Source: Tigriopus japonicus (lineage: Eukaryota; Arthropoda; Copepoda; Harpacticoida; Harpacticidae). Taken from it: DNA of 64,000 bases. The position numbers and the translations under genes are program-made. Below, piece by piece: positions 1-12,503 of the stretch. The number at the start of each line of letters is the position of its first letter. Position 1 is the first letter of the stretch. The stretch is from the NCBI GenBank assembly GCA_010645155.1, contig CM021312.1:10644281-10708280 (forward strand). Reading direction: 5' to 3'. The notes beneath the pieces were generated by a model. That model did not search any database and was not told the DNA's origin. It saw nothing but the letters and a program-made list of their open reading frames with translations.

Positions 1-446
1 ATGAATGGGAAAAAGCAATGGAATCATCACCAATTAGACAAGGACAAGCACGTGGAATTGAAGTGGCAACCCTCGAATATGCTTCATCAGTTTGGTCACC
101 AAGTTTGAAATATGCTGCCGAACTTCTCGAGTCGGTCCAAAGAAGAATGACGAGATTGGCAAGGGAAACATTCGGGATGAGTTATTTGGATCGTTTGCAC
201 CACTGGGGTCTCCCTTCCTTAGAGGCACGGAGAACCAGAAGTGATCTGATCAATTTCTTCAAAATATCTAATGGAGTCATCTCAATTCAGAACCTTTACA
301 ATACTGAAGATGTGATAGTTTTTGCTGGTGATGTATCATTGAAGACCACTAGGTGCACCTTGGAGAAAAAAGTTCGGAAGCCTCCAGCAAGACGTTTGTC
401 AAGGCAGGAACCCCTGAAAGGGGTGGACACGAACTCCGATTTTTGA
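1..446 (+). pseudogene. LINE ORF2 C-terminal fragment (Jockey/CR1-like)
   Basis: The reading frame is open from the left edge of the window to a stop at 444-446. It carries the segment typical of the end of non-LTR retrotransposon ORF2, after the reverse transcriptase: 'LEYASSVWSP', then 'VQRRMTRLAR', then 'LDRLHHWGLPSLEARRTRSD'. In Jockey/CR1-type elements this lies between the RT thumb and the C-terminus. The catalytic RT core would be left of the window. The frame has no stop inside the fragment, so it may be a young copy or the end of a longer ORF. Family-level assignment is from the motif pattern only. Confidence 0.75.
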
Positions 447-2831
447 AAAAATGGTATGAGGCCGAGGCTATATTTTGACACAACGTCATTTATTCCTTAT
501 TAACGGCTAAAACTGTTGAACACGTGTCTTGAAAGAATTCTGTCGAAATTTTTGTGTTAATATTTGTGGACTGGATGTTCTTCACTTTGAATTTAGAAGT
601 CCCAGCACTCTTTTTACTCGTCTCATGAACTTTTGACATTCAACTCTCCAAAGGATTTTAGTCCTCATAAGAATGAGGAAAATACGTAGATGGAATCTTG
701 CTTCACCCATTAGTCCAACTTCAGTGAAACAATGCTCAACAGAAGTATCTGCGGTGGTATCTGGAGTGTTACTCATCTTCCATTCTCTTCAACACCTCCA
801 CAACGCAGGAACCATTTCCATAGGAAAATGAAAGAACAAGAATGGTCTCATTTTGAAACAAGATGGAGTCCAAGTCGGAGATGTTGTTGGCTATAACTAT
901 TGAAGGGCACTTTTGAGGGTTCTGGATCAGATCAACCATCTGATCCGGATTGGAATAGGAACAAAGGCAATCACAATGTCCTTGAGACAAAATGAGTAAA
1001 AAACGTGGGGATTAAATCCTGGATTGTGGATTTGATTGAAATTTTTTCAAGTCTTGGGGCTCAAGAAGGTCAGGACCACGCAGGACTGGGGGTAAGGGTC
1101 CTTCAGGACCAGAGGATCATGTCTTATCATTGCAGGGATAGGCTCTACAGGCTTGATAAGGTTTGATTGGTCTTCTTAGATCCCCTTGTCCAGGAATTAA
1201 CAATCAAATTGAATGAAAAATCCACACAATTCAATCTTGATGGGAGCATTTCATTCTAAAGACTTTGAGAGGGTCCATGTAATCCGGGTTAGACTGTCAG
1301 ATCACCAATTTGGGCTGACTGACTCGAAAGGCAGATCAAAATATTGAGCCCATCCATTGCTAGTAGGTCCACCTGATAGGTTTCAAAGTCATCTTAATTT
1401 GCTCTTCATTTGATCGAATTCTTGACACTGAGGATTTCTTCTTTCTTTGTTCTATATTGACCTTAATCCGAACGCAAATTCCTCTTGAAAAGGGATTAAG
1501 AACCAACTTTCCCCACATACTCTCACCCGGATCAAAACGGGGAGTTTTATCGCACTCGTCCATCACGCAACTTGAACAACTTAAGAATATCTTACCTGTC
1601 CTTATTATCCTGAACTAAAAAAAACAACCATACAATGAAAGAAATTCAAAAATGGGCCATCATTTATAGAACATTAAATTATGCCAAGGTGACACAACTT
1701 AAAAAAACCTTGATTTCATGCAAAGTTTGGCATGTGTTAATTCAGTTCAGGATAATACCTTAAATATTGATGGATGGGTTCAATTATAAGTTCAAAGATA
1801 CTAATAAGACGTTCAAGTCAGATGATATATGAGCTCGGAAAAAAACGTTATTTTGTTGTTGATAATTCATGGAATCGTAACATATTCTTTGTTGTTCAAG
1901 TTGTGTATTGGATGTGCGTAAAGAAACTCTCCGTTTTTGTACGGGCGAAAGTTGGTTCTTTATCCTTTTTCACGAGGAATTTGCGCTCGAATTCAGGTCC
2001 ATTTTCTTTCTATTTGCTTCAGATGAGGCTATCACTTCTAATGATTGGTATCAGGTAACCTGGTCATCAAATTTCATTTAATCACTTGATCGTCATCTTG
2101 AAGAAAAGACACCTTGCAGGTTCATTCGCACTTGTGACCAATGAATTAGCCCTCCATGATGTGATCATTTATTCACTCTTTCATTCACTCGTTCATGGCT
2201 GAACTTGGATGTCTTTGAAACACCAACATCGGACTGATTTTGGGGCGTGGGGTTGACCTTTACCAAGGCTAGGACTTGGCTGGACCCGCTTGAAATACAG
2301 GGAACACCGATTGGCGCACTATCTTTTGGAATTTTGGTCGATTTCCGTTTGATTTTCCGCTCCCAACATGGCCGTTTGTTATTTCTTGTTTACGAATCTC
2401 GGCCTCATACCGGAGGTTGCGTGCCGGAGAAATTCCGCGAGTTCGTATCCAGTATTAATACTATTATATAGGTTATCCCTGGTCAAGGCAAGGTTCCTTC
2501 TTCGTCAGAGCCGTGGATCCGTGGAATCTTCTTCCAAAGTCTACTCGTGTTATGGATAGCCTTTCTTCGTTTCGTGGAATGATTGGTACCGGATAGTCTT
2601 TGACTGATTTATGATGTTCCATTTTATCCACTGACCCACGTTTTAATTATTATTATCATCATTATTACTTTTTTTTGTTGATATTACTATTATTACTATT
2701 TTCAATCTTTTTATTGTCAATGTTTGTTCACGTGTATCCTGATTTGTGAGATTTTCTCCCTTTTTTTTCTCTCCGTTATAGCCTATACTCTCTGGTACAC
2801 ACTGTGTTTTTGAGTGGCATTCAACAATAAA
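447..2831. other. No gene recognised
   Basis: AT-rich sequence with only short scattered ORFs on both strands that resemble nothing I recognise. Local T-rich runs lie near 2640-2770. Confidence 0.5.
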
Positions 2832-3066
2832 CAATATCATGAACCTCTTTGGTGCTTGCTGCTATTATGGCATCGTCATGAATGATGTGTGCCTTTGGAA
2901 TGTCCCCCAATGCTGCTTGCAGCACTTTCGTGAGTTCTCCACTTGCCGGCTTCAAGCCCATTGTAAGTCTCCGGTAGCGATATAGCTTCCCACATGCCCG
3001 GAATGTTGTCAGGTTTCTAGAGTCTTCATGGAGGGTGATTTGATGAAAGGCCTGATTAAAGTCAAC
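2832..3066 (-). pseudogene. Ty3/gypsy reverse transcriptase fragment
   Basis: Read on the minus strand from 3066, one open frame of about 78 codons gives 'VDFNQAFHQITLHEDSRN', then 'TTFRACGKLYRYRRLTMGLK', then 'IHDDAII'. This is the palm region of a gypsy-type RT: the VDFNQAFHQ motif corresponds to the (V/D)DLxxGYHQ block, RYRRLTMGLKPA to the FxRxPFGLxxA block, and IHDDAII to the catalytic box. The first catalytic-box position is H rather than the usual Y or F. No protease, RNase H or LTR is adjacent, so this is an isolated relic. Confidence 0.75.
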
Positions 3067-3202
3067 TTAGAAAATATCTTGCATCCTGCGAGCTTTGTTT
3101 TTATTTCCTCTGGGGTGGGTATTGGAATTCTTGAGTATAAAAATGATAGTTGCAGTAGGAACCTATATTTGAATAGACACTTTTACAAGTAAGATAAATG
3201 GG

Positions 3203-3440
3203 GAAGATGGTATAGCGCAGTTGGTTAACGCGCGACCGAGCTATGCTCGGGTTCATGGGTTCGATCCCAGGTCTCCCCCCCAACCCCTACCTCCCAAATG
3301 GTCTAGTGGATATGTCGCCTCGAACGGCGCCTCTTCAAAACCCAGAATGGGCCCAAGACTATATATATCTATATCATGTATAGTATTGTAAATATCCAAT
3401 GAGATAAATTCTCGCAATAAACATTATATTATGATTCAAT
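3203..3440 (+). repeat. tRNA-derived SINE with two tRNA-like modules
   Basis: Positions 3203-3285 resemble a tRNA: an A-box-like 'TAGCGCAGTTGG', a 'GGGTTCGATCCC' B box, and G-rich and C-rich ends that could form an acceptor stem. The stems do not pair cleanly and the spacing before the D arm is wrong, so it is not a working tRNA. A second tRNA-like head follows at about 3291 ('ATGGTCTAGTGG', as in tRNA-Glu A boxes). The tail is AT-rich and ends near 3440. The layout suggests a dimeric SINE transcribed by RNA polymerase III. Confidence 0.6.
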
Positions 3441-3464
3441 GTACCCACCCCCGGGATCTGATGT

Positions 3465-4517
3465 CTAGCCTATTTTTTGCATACTCGTGAAAGTGAAATA
3501 TCCGCTAGAGGCGCAGCAATCACACGACTCGTTTTAGCGTCATCTAGCGGGAAAATTACAAACTAGATTTCCACACAGAACCTGTGTTTTGAAGCTAGAT
3601 AAAGTGTCTTTAGCGCTAGATCCCAAATTGAATTTCCACCATGAAAAAGGGCTGGAAACATGGGAATAGTTTAAAAAGATGAGTACGTTATTGTTATGTT
3701 TCAGAATATGAGATATTGTGTTAAATTTTTAACCTTGTGACTAAACTTCATTTGAAGTGGAGGTTCGAAGGATTCCCTGGTTGCCATTCCCGTTTCAGGT
3801 TTTCACATGCTTCTTTAAAGTTCCCGTGATCGTGGTACTGGACTGTGTTATATAGAAATTAAGTAATAACACAATCTATTGAACGGAAATATATTCAAAT
3901 TAAAAGGTGGATCATTAAATCGAATCTGATAGAACGTGATAGAAAAGAACGGAAAACTGAAAAAACGTATGAACAGAAACGAGCTAGTTATCAAAGAGGA
4001 AGCAGGAAAGAGAATTTGATTTAAATCATCAAGCTTTTCCCTCTTGTTATTAGGTTTGTGAGCTATTCACAAGAATCAAAAAAACATAAGATTACAAACT
4101 TAAACTAATGACCGAAAAAGCTTTGATGAGTGTGTCCGTCTGTTCCTTCATGGTGACTATTGATGTTCGTATTTGTTCGTATTCGTATTTTGCAATACTT
4201 TTGCCATCTTGGTCCTTAAGGGTCAAAAATCGTGACCACTGCTAAACTTCTCAAAGAGCAAGATACTTAATCTCCAAGTAAAAAGTGGCAACACTCCCAA
4301 CTCGAAACCCATCACTAATGGTGACCCACATTTCGAAATGTCTTTGGATGAAGCGTCTCTTAACATCAGCTCATTTCCGACTGAAGGACACCCATCCTCT
4401 CCTTCTCAAGTACAAATAGTTTGATTTTTTATCGCTAGATGGTGCTAGAACGAGGCGCGCGATTGCCGCGCCTCTAGCGGATATTTCACTTTTCCGAGTA
4501 TGCAAAAAATAGGCTAG
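3465..4517. mobile_element. 1.05-kb element with ~80-bp terminal inverted repeats
   Basis: The left end reads 'CTAGCCTATTTTTTGCATAC' and the right end is its reverse complement at 4498-4517. The match continues for about 80 bp with few differences, through a segment 'AAATATCCGCTAGAGGCGC'. The central ~870 bp has no ORF of note. Each tip is CTAG, which is palindromic, so CTAG could be either a 4-bp target duplication or the last bases of the inverted repeat. It looks like a non-autonomous DNA transposon. The superfamily is not determined. Confidence 0.65.
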
Positions 4518-4789
4518 ATTTCTAAAAGGATCGATGCCGTGCTTCCATATTTTGCGCCTTTTAGGGTGCCTTTAGCGCACTTTTTTGGTCTCTCGCGCCT
4601 TGCGCCTCTTTTGAAAAAAAACCTTGCCCTTTTCAAGCTTCAGTCAAAAAAACGAAAAATTGCATTTTGAACCCTAAAATCGCTAAAAGTTGTCCAACAT
4701 GCCACTCAACACTAACTATTTTAATGCCATTGAGTTAAAAAAAAATTGTCGACAATTTTAAAAAACAATATAAGCTCATTTTGCCAAGA

Positions 4790-5250
4790 AATTTGCAATG
4801 CTTGAGAGTGAAAAAAATGTGTCCGAAGACGGTCCGCAAGGTCGTACGCAAGGCCGGAGAACGCTCCCTAGTTGTCAAAAGATGGCCTCTTTTATCTGAG
4901 GTTGGCCGGAAAAAATATCTGGAGAGGTCTAAGAAGCCACTGAATTATTGAGATTTCTTCTCAGAACTTCACCGTCGATCCAGTGGTCAACCAGCAAAAC
5001 GACCGCTACTTGGACCTCGGCCAGCCCTCAGATGATCCCGCGAGGTCAGTATCGGGTCAAAGCACCCGGCCTCGGTAGTGTTTTTGGTAGTCGTGGCCTC
5101 CAAGGGCGAGATGTCGATATTCTTCCCCGTGGGGTTTCCCTTTACAGCAAAGGACTACATGGATGTCTTAAAGGCTACACTCATCCCGTGGATGAAAAAA
5201 GTTGCTAGCAACAAGCCAAAGGTGTGGCGGCCCAAAAGGTATTTCATTTG
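4790..5250 (+). pseudogene. Mariner transposase relic
   Basis: Frames open between 4800 and 5240 give, in order, 'KTVRKVVRKAG', 'SKKPLNY' then a stop, 'NFTVDPVVNQQNDRYLDL', 'VVVASKGEMSIFFPVGFPF' and 'DYMDVLKATLIPWMKK'. This follows the order of a mariner transposase from the second helix-turn-helix to just before the second catalytic Asp. The SDE motif that supplies the first Asp is degraded to 'FFSQNF'. There are at least one stop and one frameshift, and the C-terminal third is missing. It is dead and belongs to a different lineage from the maT copy at 16377. Confidence 0.7.
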
Positions 5251-6332
5251 CTTGAAAAAAGAGAATAGATATTTTGTTAATCAGCAGATGTGTTATATAA
5301 GTTTATCTGGCCCCTTTTTGACCTCAACAAGCGAAAAATGCTCCGGGTTTATGAAAACACACATTCCAAAAGCAGTAACATGAATTTTCGATCTCGTAAA
5401 CTAAACTAGAAATTATTTAGTCTTATGTGTGTTTTGTCTTACCAGGTCAAAATAATACGTATTGTTACCTAAAACAAACTTTAAATACAATCTCTTGAAT
5501 AAGGACGTTTGAACCGTGAAAAAGACATGGTGAGACGTTGTCAATACTTTTTTGGGGAAATTATGTAGGATTTAAAAAAAATGCTTTTGATCCCATTTGA
5601 GCATGGTCCTTCGAAAAATATCAAATTCTCTCTAAATCCAATAACTCATCTGTTCAGAACTTTGCCTTAAATTTTCAAATGAATAGCTAAGTTAGCGCAG
5701 TCAAGGTAAGTGAAAAAAAGTTTTTCAAAAATGTGCATTTTAAATATTATTTAGGTGATATTATCTATCATTTTGGCTTGTAAGACAAAGTATTTTAAAG
5801 GGTAAGTCATCGTCCTCCTAGAAGAATTTGAAAGCCCTTTGATACTTGAGTCAAGAACAAGGGAAGAATTGGATTGGCAATAGAAGGACTTGGGAAGTAC
5901 ATGTGTTGTGAATTGGAATTAAATAAGAAAACAAAACACTCCTTCTTCAAAACCAAATAACTATGACATTCGACGTAACAACATTTAGACGACACTCAGC
6001 TGAATAACTTTAACAGTTCAAACACAGTTTGAACAAACTTCGTAAGGAAATTCGGTTATTAGGTTGGTAGTAATCGAAACAAAAGGGGAACGGAAATGTA
6101 GAGAGATTAAAATTATTCCTTGTCAAAAAGAACTGATAAAATATCCCAATTCTTTATCAGTTATAGGGATAATTATTGCGATGTAGGCCTAAGAGAATTG
6201 CTACTTTATTTTGGTTAAACTGTGGTCATGACAGCCTATTTCCATTTCCCCATCGGTACTCTCAATTCCTCAAGAGAAGAGGAGGTAGGTGGGCTTAGCG
6301 AATAAACTCCACCCAAAGGGAGACTGGATAAC
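5251..6332. other. 5' flank of Lim3; degraded repeat pieces
   Basis: No gene seen. Around 5320-5370 and 5725-5745 there are short matches to the foldback element at 7451 (for example 'CCGGGTTTATGAAAAC' against 'CCGGGTATATGAAAAC'), so part of this flank is an old relative of that element. I see no clear TATA box or initiator for Lim3. Confidence 0.4.
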
Positions 6333-6393
6333 ATGGACGGGTGTAATAGAGCAGAAGTTCTTATGAAAATCTTGTCTTCGGAGCAAATTGAAG
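6333..6393 (+). CDS. Lim3: Lim3 exon 1 (start codon)
   Basis: ATG at 6333 in context ATAACATGGAC, 20 codons plus one base, then donor GTAAG at 6394. It encodes a short leader before LIM1. It is the first in-frame ATG that splices in phase to exon 2. Confidence 0.75.
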
Positions 6394-9300
6394 GTAAGAA
6401 CTAACTCCAAATTTAGAGATTCAGACGGAATGCTTTCACTTTTTGAAAACTCATAATACGCGTATATCCCAATACAATTTCAGCCTCTGTACCAAAGTGT
6501 CTCGAATGTGGGGAGTTCATTACTGAAAGATATATTTGCAAGGTGCTGGACAATTATTGGCATTCGAATTGTCTCAAATGCAAGCATTGTAAAGCCAGTC
6601 TCATTGATAAGTGTTTTGTAAAAAATAGCAAAATATATTGCAAGGACGATTTCTTTAGGTAAGCTAATGTTTTTTTACCAATAACCTCAAATGACTGAAT
6701 GTTATGAACTATTATACTATTCTAAAATTTTACGAACACGGTTAAATTTGTTCCAATTTGCAGAGAGTTTGGACCCAGGTGTAGTGCGTGTGGTTCCAGT
6801 ATTGCCCCCTCACAAGTGATTCAAAGGGCTCAAGATTACATATACCACTTCGATTGTTTTGAATGTGCAATTTGCGACAGAAAATTAGAAACAGGCGATG
6901 AATATTTTTTGATGGAGGACAGAAAGCTTTTGTGTAGGGAAGACTTCGAGTCATCAAGAACCAAAGGTAAGAAAAAAACACTTGGTGTTTCAAGAAACAA
7001 TAAAAAAGTTCCCAAATCAGATCCAAATATTGAGATACTTTTGAAGATTCTGTATAGGGATATTAAACAAAGGGAGATTGAACTAAAGTCATAGCAGATA
7101 CCGTGGTAACTTCTTTATTACTCCGACTGATTTATTTAAATTCTCCAAGAGGTAACCGTACCTTGCAACCTCCCGTTGCGCAAGCCCATATTTCACATCA
7201 CTAAGATTTTAGATTTTGTTGTCTATCACCCGATCGTGAGACATTAATTGGCACTTGTTTAAACTCCACACTAATTAAAATTCACTTTTTGCATATCGGG
7301 TAAATACCTTGGACACATTTGTAGCAGGCTTGAGAATTTTCACTAACTGAATTGCACTATCAAATGTGCTTAGTGGTTTAGATGTGTTTCTGATAAGGAA
7401 ATGTTTCCCTTAATCATGAACTTTTGCTTCCCGCATGTTGGATGACCTCACACGGTACTGAAAAAATCATATCAAGTTTCTAGAGAAATTCCCAAACACG
7501 ATGAAATGATGAAATGATTCGGGCTCAGGAAACCAAGAGGAGCAACTTTGATTTACTGAGTTTTTCAAAGTCAGGACTTTTAGAGCAGATTTAAATATAT
7601 TTTGAATCGAAATTGCTTGAAAATATGTTGCTCAGCTGCTGAGTTATTTGAGTTTAACCGGTTCATTTTTGGCCCAAAAAAGCGAAAAAACGTTCCGGGT
7701 ATATGAAAACTCAAATTCCCAAACTATGGAAACATAGTTTTTCAAAAATATGCATTTTTAGTGTGTATTCAGTTTTAATAAATGTTACATTAAAAACAGA
7801 AGAATAAAGATTTTTTTTATTTTATCTTGTGACATCAAAAATCAATATCATTTGCTTGGGAATTTGAGTTTTCATATACCCGGAACGTTTTTTTGCTTTT
7901 TTGGGCCAAAAATGAACCGGTTAAACTCAAATAACTCAGCAGCTGAGCAATATATTTTCAAGTAATTTCGATTAAAAAGGTATCTAAATCTGCTCTAAAA
8001 GTGTACTGACTAGATTTTCAAAAAGTTCCTCTTGGTTTCCTGAGCCCGAATCACATTTCATCGTGTTTGGGAATTTCTTTAGAAACTTGATATGATTTTT
8101 TTAGTACCGTGCTCACACTCTGTCCGTGTTTGTGGTTCATAGATTTTGTTGGCCAGGTTCGCTGCGCTGTAAGTAAAAGAGCAAGGATTCTTAAACTTTT
8201 TTGAGCCAGAGCCCCCTCTTGGGTCGGTTGCGGATTTTTTGCTGCTGCTACAAGGAATACGATTCCCTTCAAATAAATACATCATAAATAAAATTTGTAC
8301 AATTAACATCATACTAAATTTGGTCTACTTGTAGTAATCTACCTGATCTAACTGCACTAGTTACTGTTATCAGATCTGGACAACCCTTGTATTGTAGGTT
8401 GATCAGGAATGAGGGGAATTACTAGTGATGTCATCATTTTTGAGGGGGAAACAGTTCGGATGACATGCGTTTCTGATGAGCGTGAAAGGTTATAAAACAA
8501 AGATTTAGGCGTGGTAATTACAACAATTCCTTTCTCATCTGCACAACTTGAAGTTAGAATAGCAATTCTTGACATTTTTTGCAGAAAAATATGATTTGTT
8601 GCTTTCATCTAAATTTTCACTTCATAGATTGAGAGGGTTCTTCCGAACTTTTGAATCAGGAATGCCCGACATTGAATAACAAGATGGCCAGTGGAGATCG
8701 GTTCCTGTGGCAACTAAACCAAAATGCAAAAAAAAATGTTTTATTGAAGGCTTCCAATTTCTTCATCTTTTTAAAAATTACTTTGCAATACTTCTCAATA
8801 TGCATTAACCATGCCATTGCTTTAAATTGCAACATGGTTTGAAAATCAAACCCTTGAAAACTGAGACATCTTTTTGGCAAGCTGATAACGGCAACGGCTG
8901 ATAACGGTCTGTAATTTGATACGGTAATTGCTCCCATAGTATTTAAAAATGTTCTAACCCTGCTTTAAAAATGTAAAAAGGATCAGCTCCCATGTATTCC
9001 CGACGCAGATTGATGGGCAAAAGATTGAAATATGAAGGAGCCCGATAAAGAAGAGAGGAGAACTTCATTGTTCGAACTAGCCTCGATTCCCTTGGATTTG
9101 GAGGTGCTCTCAGAACGCATGTAAAACCTCTACAATCGCTACAACTGATCTCAAATCCTGGGTTAGGACAGGTGGTGAATGCCCTTGAAAATATACAATT
9201 TCAGATAGCTTTTGTACCTTCTCTAAGTATTGTTCAGCCCTAGCATCTAAGTCATTTCCGAGTTGATTTCGTTGAGTGATCACTAGAGTGAGTAGAAAAA

Positions 9301-12300
9301 TTTAATTAAATCGTAAATTTTCTTTAATTTTTTTGCCCCTTTTTGGTCCAATTTTAATTTTTTTGCCCCTTTTTGGTCCAATTTTAATTTTTTTGCCCCT
9401 TTTTGGTCCAATTTTAATTTTTTTGCCCCTTTTTGGTCCAATTTTAATTTTTTTGGCTCTTTTCGTGGGCCATTTTTGGTCACTTCAAGTCATAATTAGC
9501 GCCAAAAGACAGGTGCTAACACATCCAGCCTGACCAATTTTAGCTCTTTAGGGCTAAATTTTGGTTTTCTTCCTGATATTTTGGAAATTTGGCTCCAAAT
9601 TTGAGCATTTAGCTCTTTTGGCTTTTTAGCTCCTTTTGAAATATTTGGCCATTTTTCAGCTGTTTTTTTTTTTAATTTTAGGGATTTTCGGTTCCTTTTT
9701 ACAATTCTTGAAGTTGCCAGATTTTCTACCTCAACAAAATGAGGCTTGTTTAAAAATGGTCATTCTTTTTACAAATACGTAAAATTTTCAGGACAATCGA
9801 CTCCAAACTATGGCTCTTCCTGCTGAAGCAAAAAAATAGCAGCTTTTGGATAGTTTTGATCTCCATTAATGTGGTGGTACCGCCTAAAACCTTGACTTAG
9901 TTTACTCTTGATTCCAACTACTCTACTGTAACTGACAAAAAGTTCATTTGATGTGGTTGAAATTTAGCTTGTGAGCTTTGAATTAGGGGCCAAACAATGG
10001 GTTAAATTAGATTTTTCTCCGCTCGGCCCCGAAATGAAAAACCAAAACTTTTGCCAATAACGGAGGCTTAAAGGTCTTTCATTATCCACGGATCACTATC
10101 TTCTAGTGATCTGTGCAATATCGTTGCTCTATCTATAACATTCAAAAAGCTAACATCACTTTGCAGAACAACCTTTTTCCTTTTCTTCTTGGCCGTTTTT
10201 AATACAGTAAGAAAAAAACTACAAAAAGCAATTTTTCCATGTTTTAAATACACTGCCAATTACGTAAGGCCCAAAACTATGATCATATTAGTATTTTTAG
10301 CCTTTTTAAAATTAGCTCTTGTTTACCTCTTTTTCCAAAAAAATAGCTCTTTTAGCTCGAAAATTTGCCCCTAAACTGAGGTATTTAGCTCTTTTTGATC
10401 TTAAACAGTTGGACACGCTGAACACACCTGTCTTCTGATCAAATTTCTTCTATCCTAAAAAATAAAGCCTTAATATTTAGCCAGAAATAACTAAATGTGC
10501 TGAGTTGTAGCTGAATTACAAAGAATGATTACCAGAATGACTAAAGGCATCTTTAAATTCAATGCTACCATTTTTTATACGGTTGGGGAAATTTTTTTTT
10601 TAATTTTTTTGGCCTTTTTGGAGTAAATTAAATTAAATTTTTTTTTGTGAAAATCAGTAAATTTTTCTACGCACTCTAGACTGATCACCCTATGTCCTTT
10701 ATGTTCTATGCTCCTGGAACTTCATTTTCTCGTTTGTCAGAAAAGTGATTTTGCTGAGAGTTGGTCACATGACTTGGAGGTTGCAAAAGAATAAAGGACA
10801 TATGAATTATTAATAGCAGGAATCACTGGTGATGTCCTCACCAGTGATTCAGTCCTCAGCTCCTGGTGATTTTGGCGGGAAAAAAGTTCTGGTGAGTGTG
10901 CTAGGTATCTAAAACGACGATTTAGGCCTGGTAATTTCAACAAATCCTTTCTTATTTGAAGAACTTGAAGTTGGAATAACAATTCTTGAGTTTTTTTGCA
11001 AAAAAGTGTGTTTTGTTGCTTTTATCTAAAATTTCGCAACACAAATTGAGAGGGTTCTACCCCCGTTCTACCGAACTTTTGAATCAGGAATGCCCGACAT
11101 TGAATAACAAGATGGCCAGTGCAGATCGGTTCCTCGAGCAACTAAACTAAAAAGCAAATAATTTGTTTTATTTCCAATTTGGTTTCAATTTTCTCCATTT
11201 GTTTTTAAATTATTTTGCAATACTTCTCTACATACATTGCTCTTAAGTGAAACATTTTTCGAAAACCTGACCATTGAAAACTGAGACATTTTTTGGCAAG
11301 CTAGACTGCTAACGGCATCAGGTCTGTAATATGATACGGTAATCCCTCCCATAGATCTTGATGCTGCTTTGCACGTTTCAAGTTTTGTCTAAATACTTTC
11401 GCGTTACTCTAACTCAATATATAACAGACAGCATTAGAAAGAGAAATATTTTAATGTCATTGTAAATTGGCAAGAGTAATTAATGTTCCAAAAAATTATA
11501 TTGTAATTCTTTTTATTATGGGAATTCTTATGGCCATTGAAAGATTTCACACATGAGGTACTCCACAAGCTTGTGTCCTTTCGCCATTGTCGTGGAATTT
11601 GACCTTTGACTCCGTTCTAAATTATATTAATCAAGGCCCTGTGATGCCTGAAGGGTTTGCAGACGATGCATGTTTTATGATAACGGGAGTTGACAGATTC
11701 TATAGTTGGCCTGACGCAAAATCGTGTAAGCAAATTTATTCCATGGGTGTTAAACAATGGCCTAAGGTTCAACGCACAAATAAGGACGGTGATGATCTTA
11801 ACTAAAAAATTAAAAACTAAACTAACGAAAATCTACACCTAAGTGTGGCACTAGGGGGTCCAAATTCCCGGAATATTAATTTCCCGCGGGAATGGGAATT
11901 CTGGAAAGTGTCCGGGAAATTCCCGGGAAATTCCCGGGAATTCCCGGGAAATTTCAGCTTATCAGAAAGGGGTGTAAACGTCATCTATCTTTGCTCTTTT
12001 TTTATTGCTGCTTAAAATGTGATTTCAGTACGCAAAGGGCGTTCACACTTGTGTCACTCAGACTAGTTCTTAATTTAGTTATAAAATAGCCAGCTGCTGA
12101 AAACACTCTCCGACTCGACACTAGTTGCTTGAATGGTGTCCAAGGCCCTCTTTAGTTTTTCAAGGTTCATGGTACTTTGGCCCGTTGCCTCATAAACCAA
12201 ACACTCCTTTTCAAGCGTGGATGGTTGTTTACCATTTTGTCACGTGGTCAGCTGATGGCTAATGGAGTGATGCCTGTCTAGCTACTCCTTCAAAATACTC

Positions 12301-12442
12301 GTTAAGTCGCAAACTCACGACAGGTGGTTTTCCCGGGAAAATTTAAAGTACCCGGGAAATATGCCCTGATTTTTTTTCCCGGGAATCCCCGGGAAAAAAA
12401 TCCCGGGAAGAACCCCTATGTGGCACCATATTTGGAGTTAAA

Positions 12443-12503
<61 letters not shown>

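Larger units (their letters stand above)
9283..10679. mobile_element. hAT-like non-autonomous element with 8-bp flanking near-duplication
   Basis: The ends are inverted repeats, 'CTAGAGTGAGTAGAAAAATT' on the left and 'CTAGAGTGCGTAGAAAAATT' on the reversed right. They are flanked by AGTGATCA (9275-9282) and ACTGATCA (10680-10687), 7 of 8 bases equal. Since TGATCA is palindromic, part of this could instead belong to the inverted repeat. The interior is T-rich with no transposase, and it contains the 30-bp tandem repeat at 9331 and probably a second element at 9510. Confidence 0.6.

Noticed and set aside
3203..3285. A functional tRNA gene
   Set aside because: A and B boxes are present, but the acceptor and T stems mispair and the spacing is wrong; a second tRNA-like head and AT tail follow, as in a SINE.
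9283..9533. Repetitive ORFs on both strands (10-residue repeats)
   Set aside because: They arise from a 30-bp tandem repeat whose length is a multiple of three; no protein feature.
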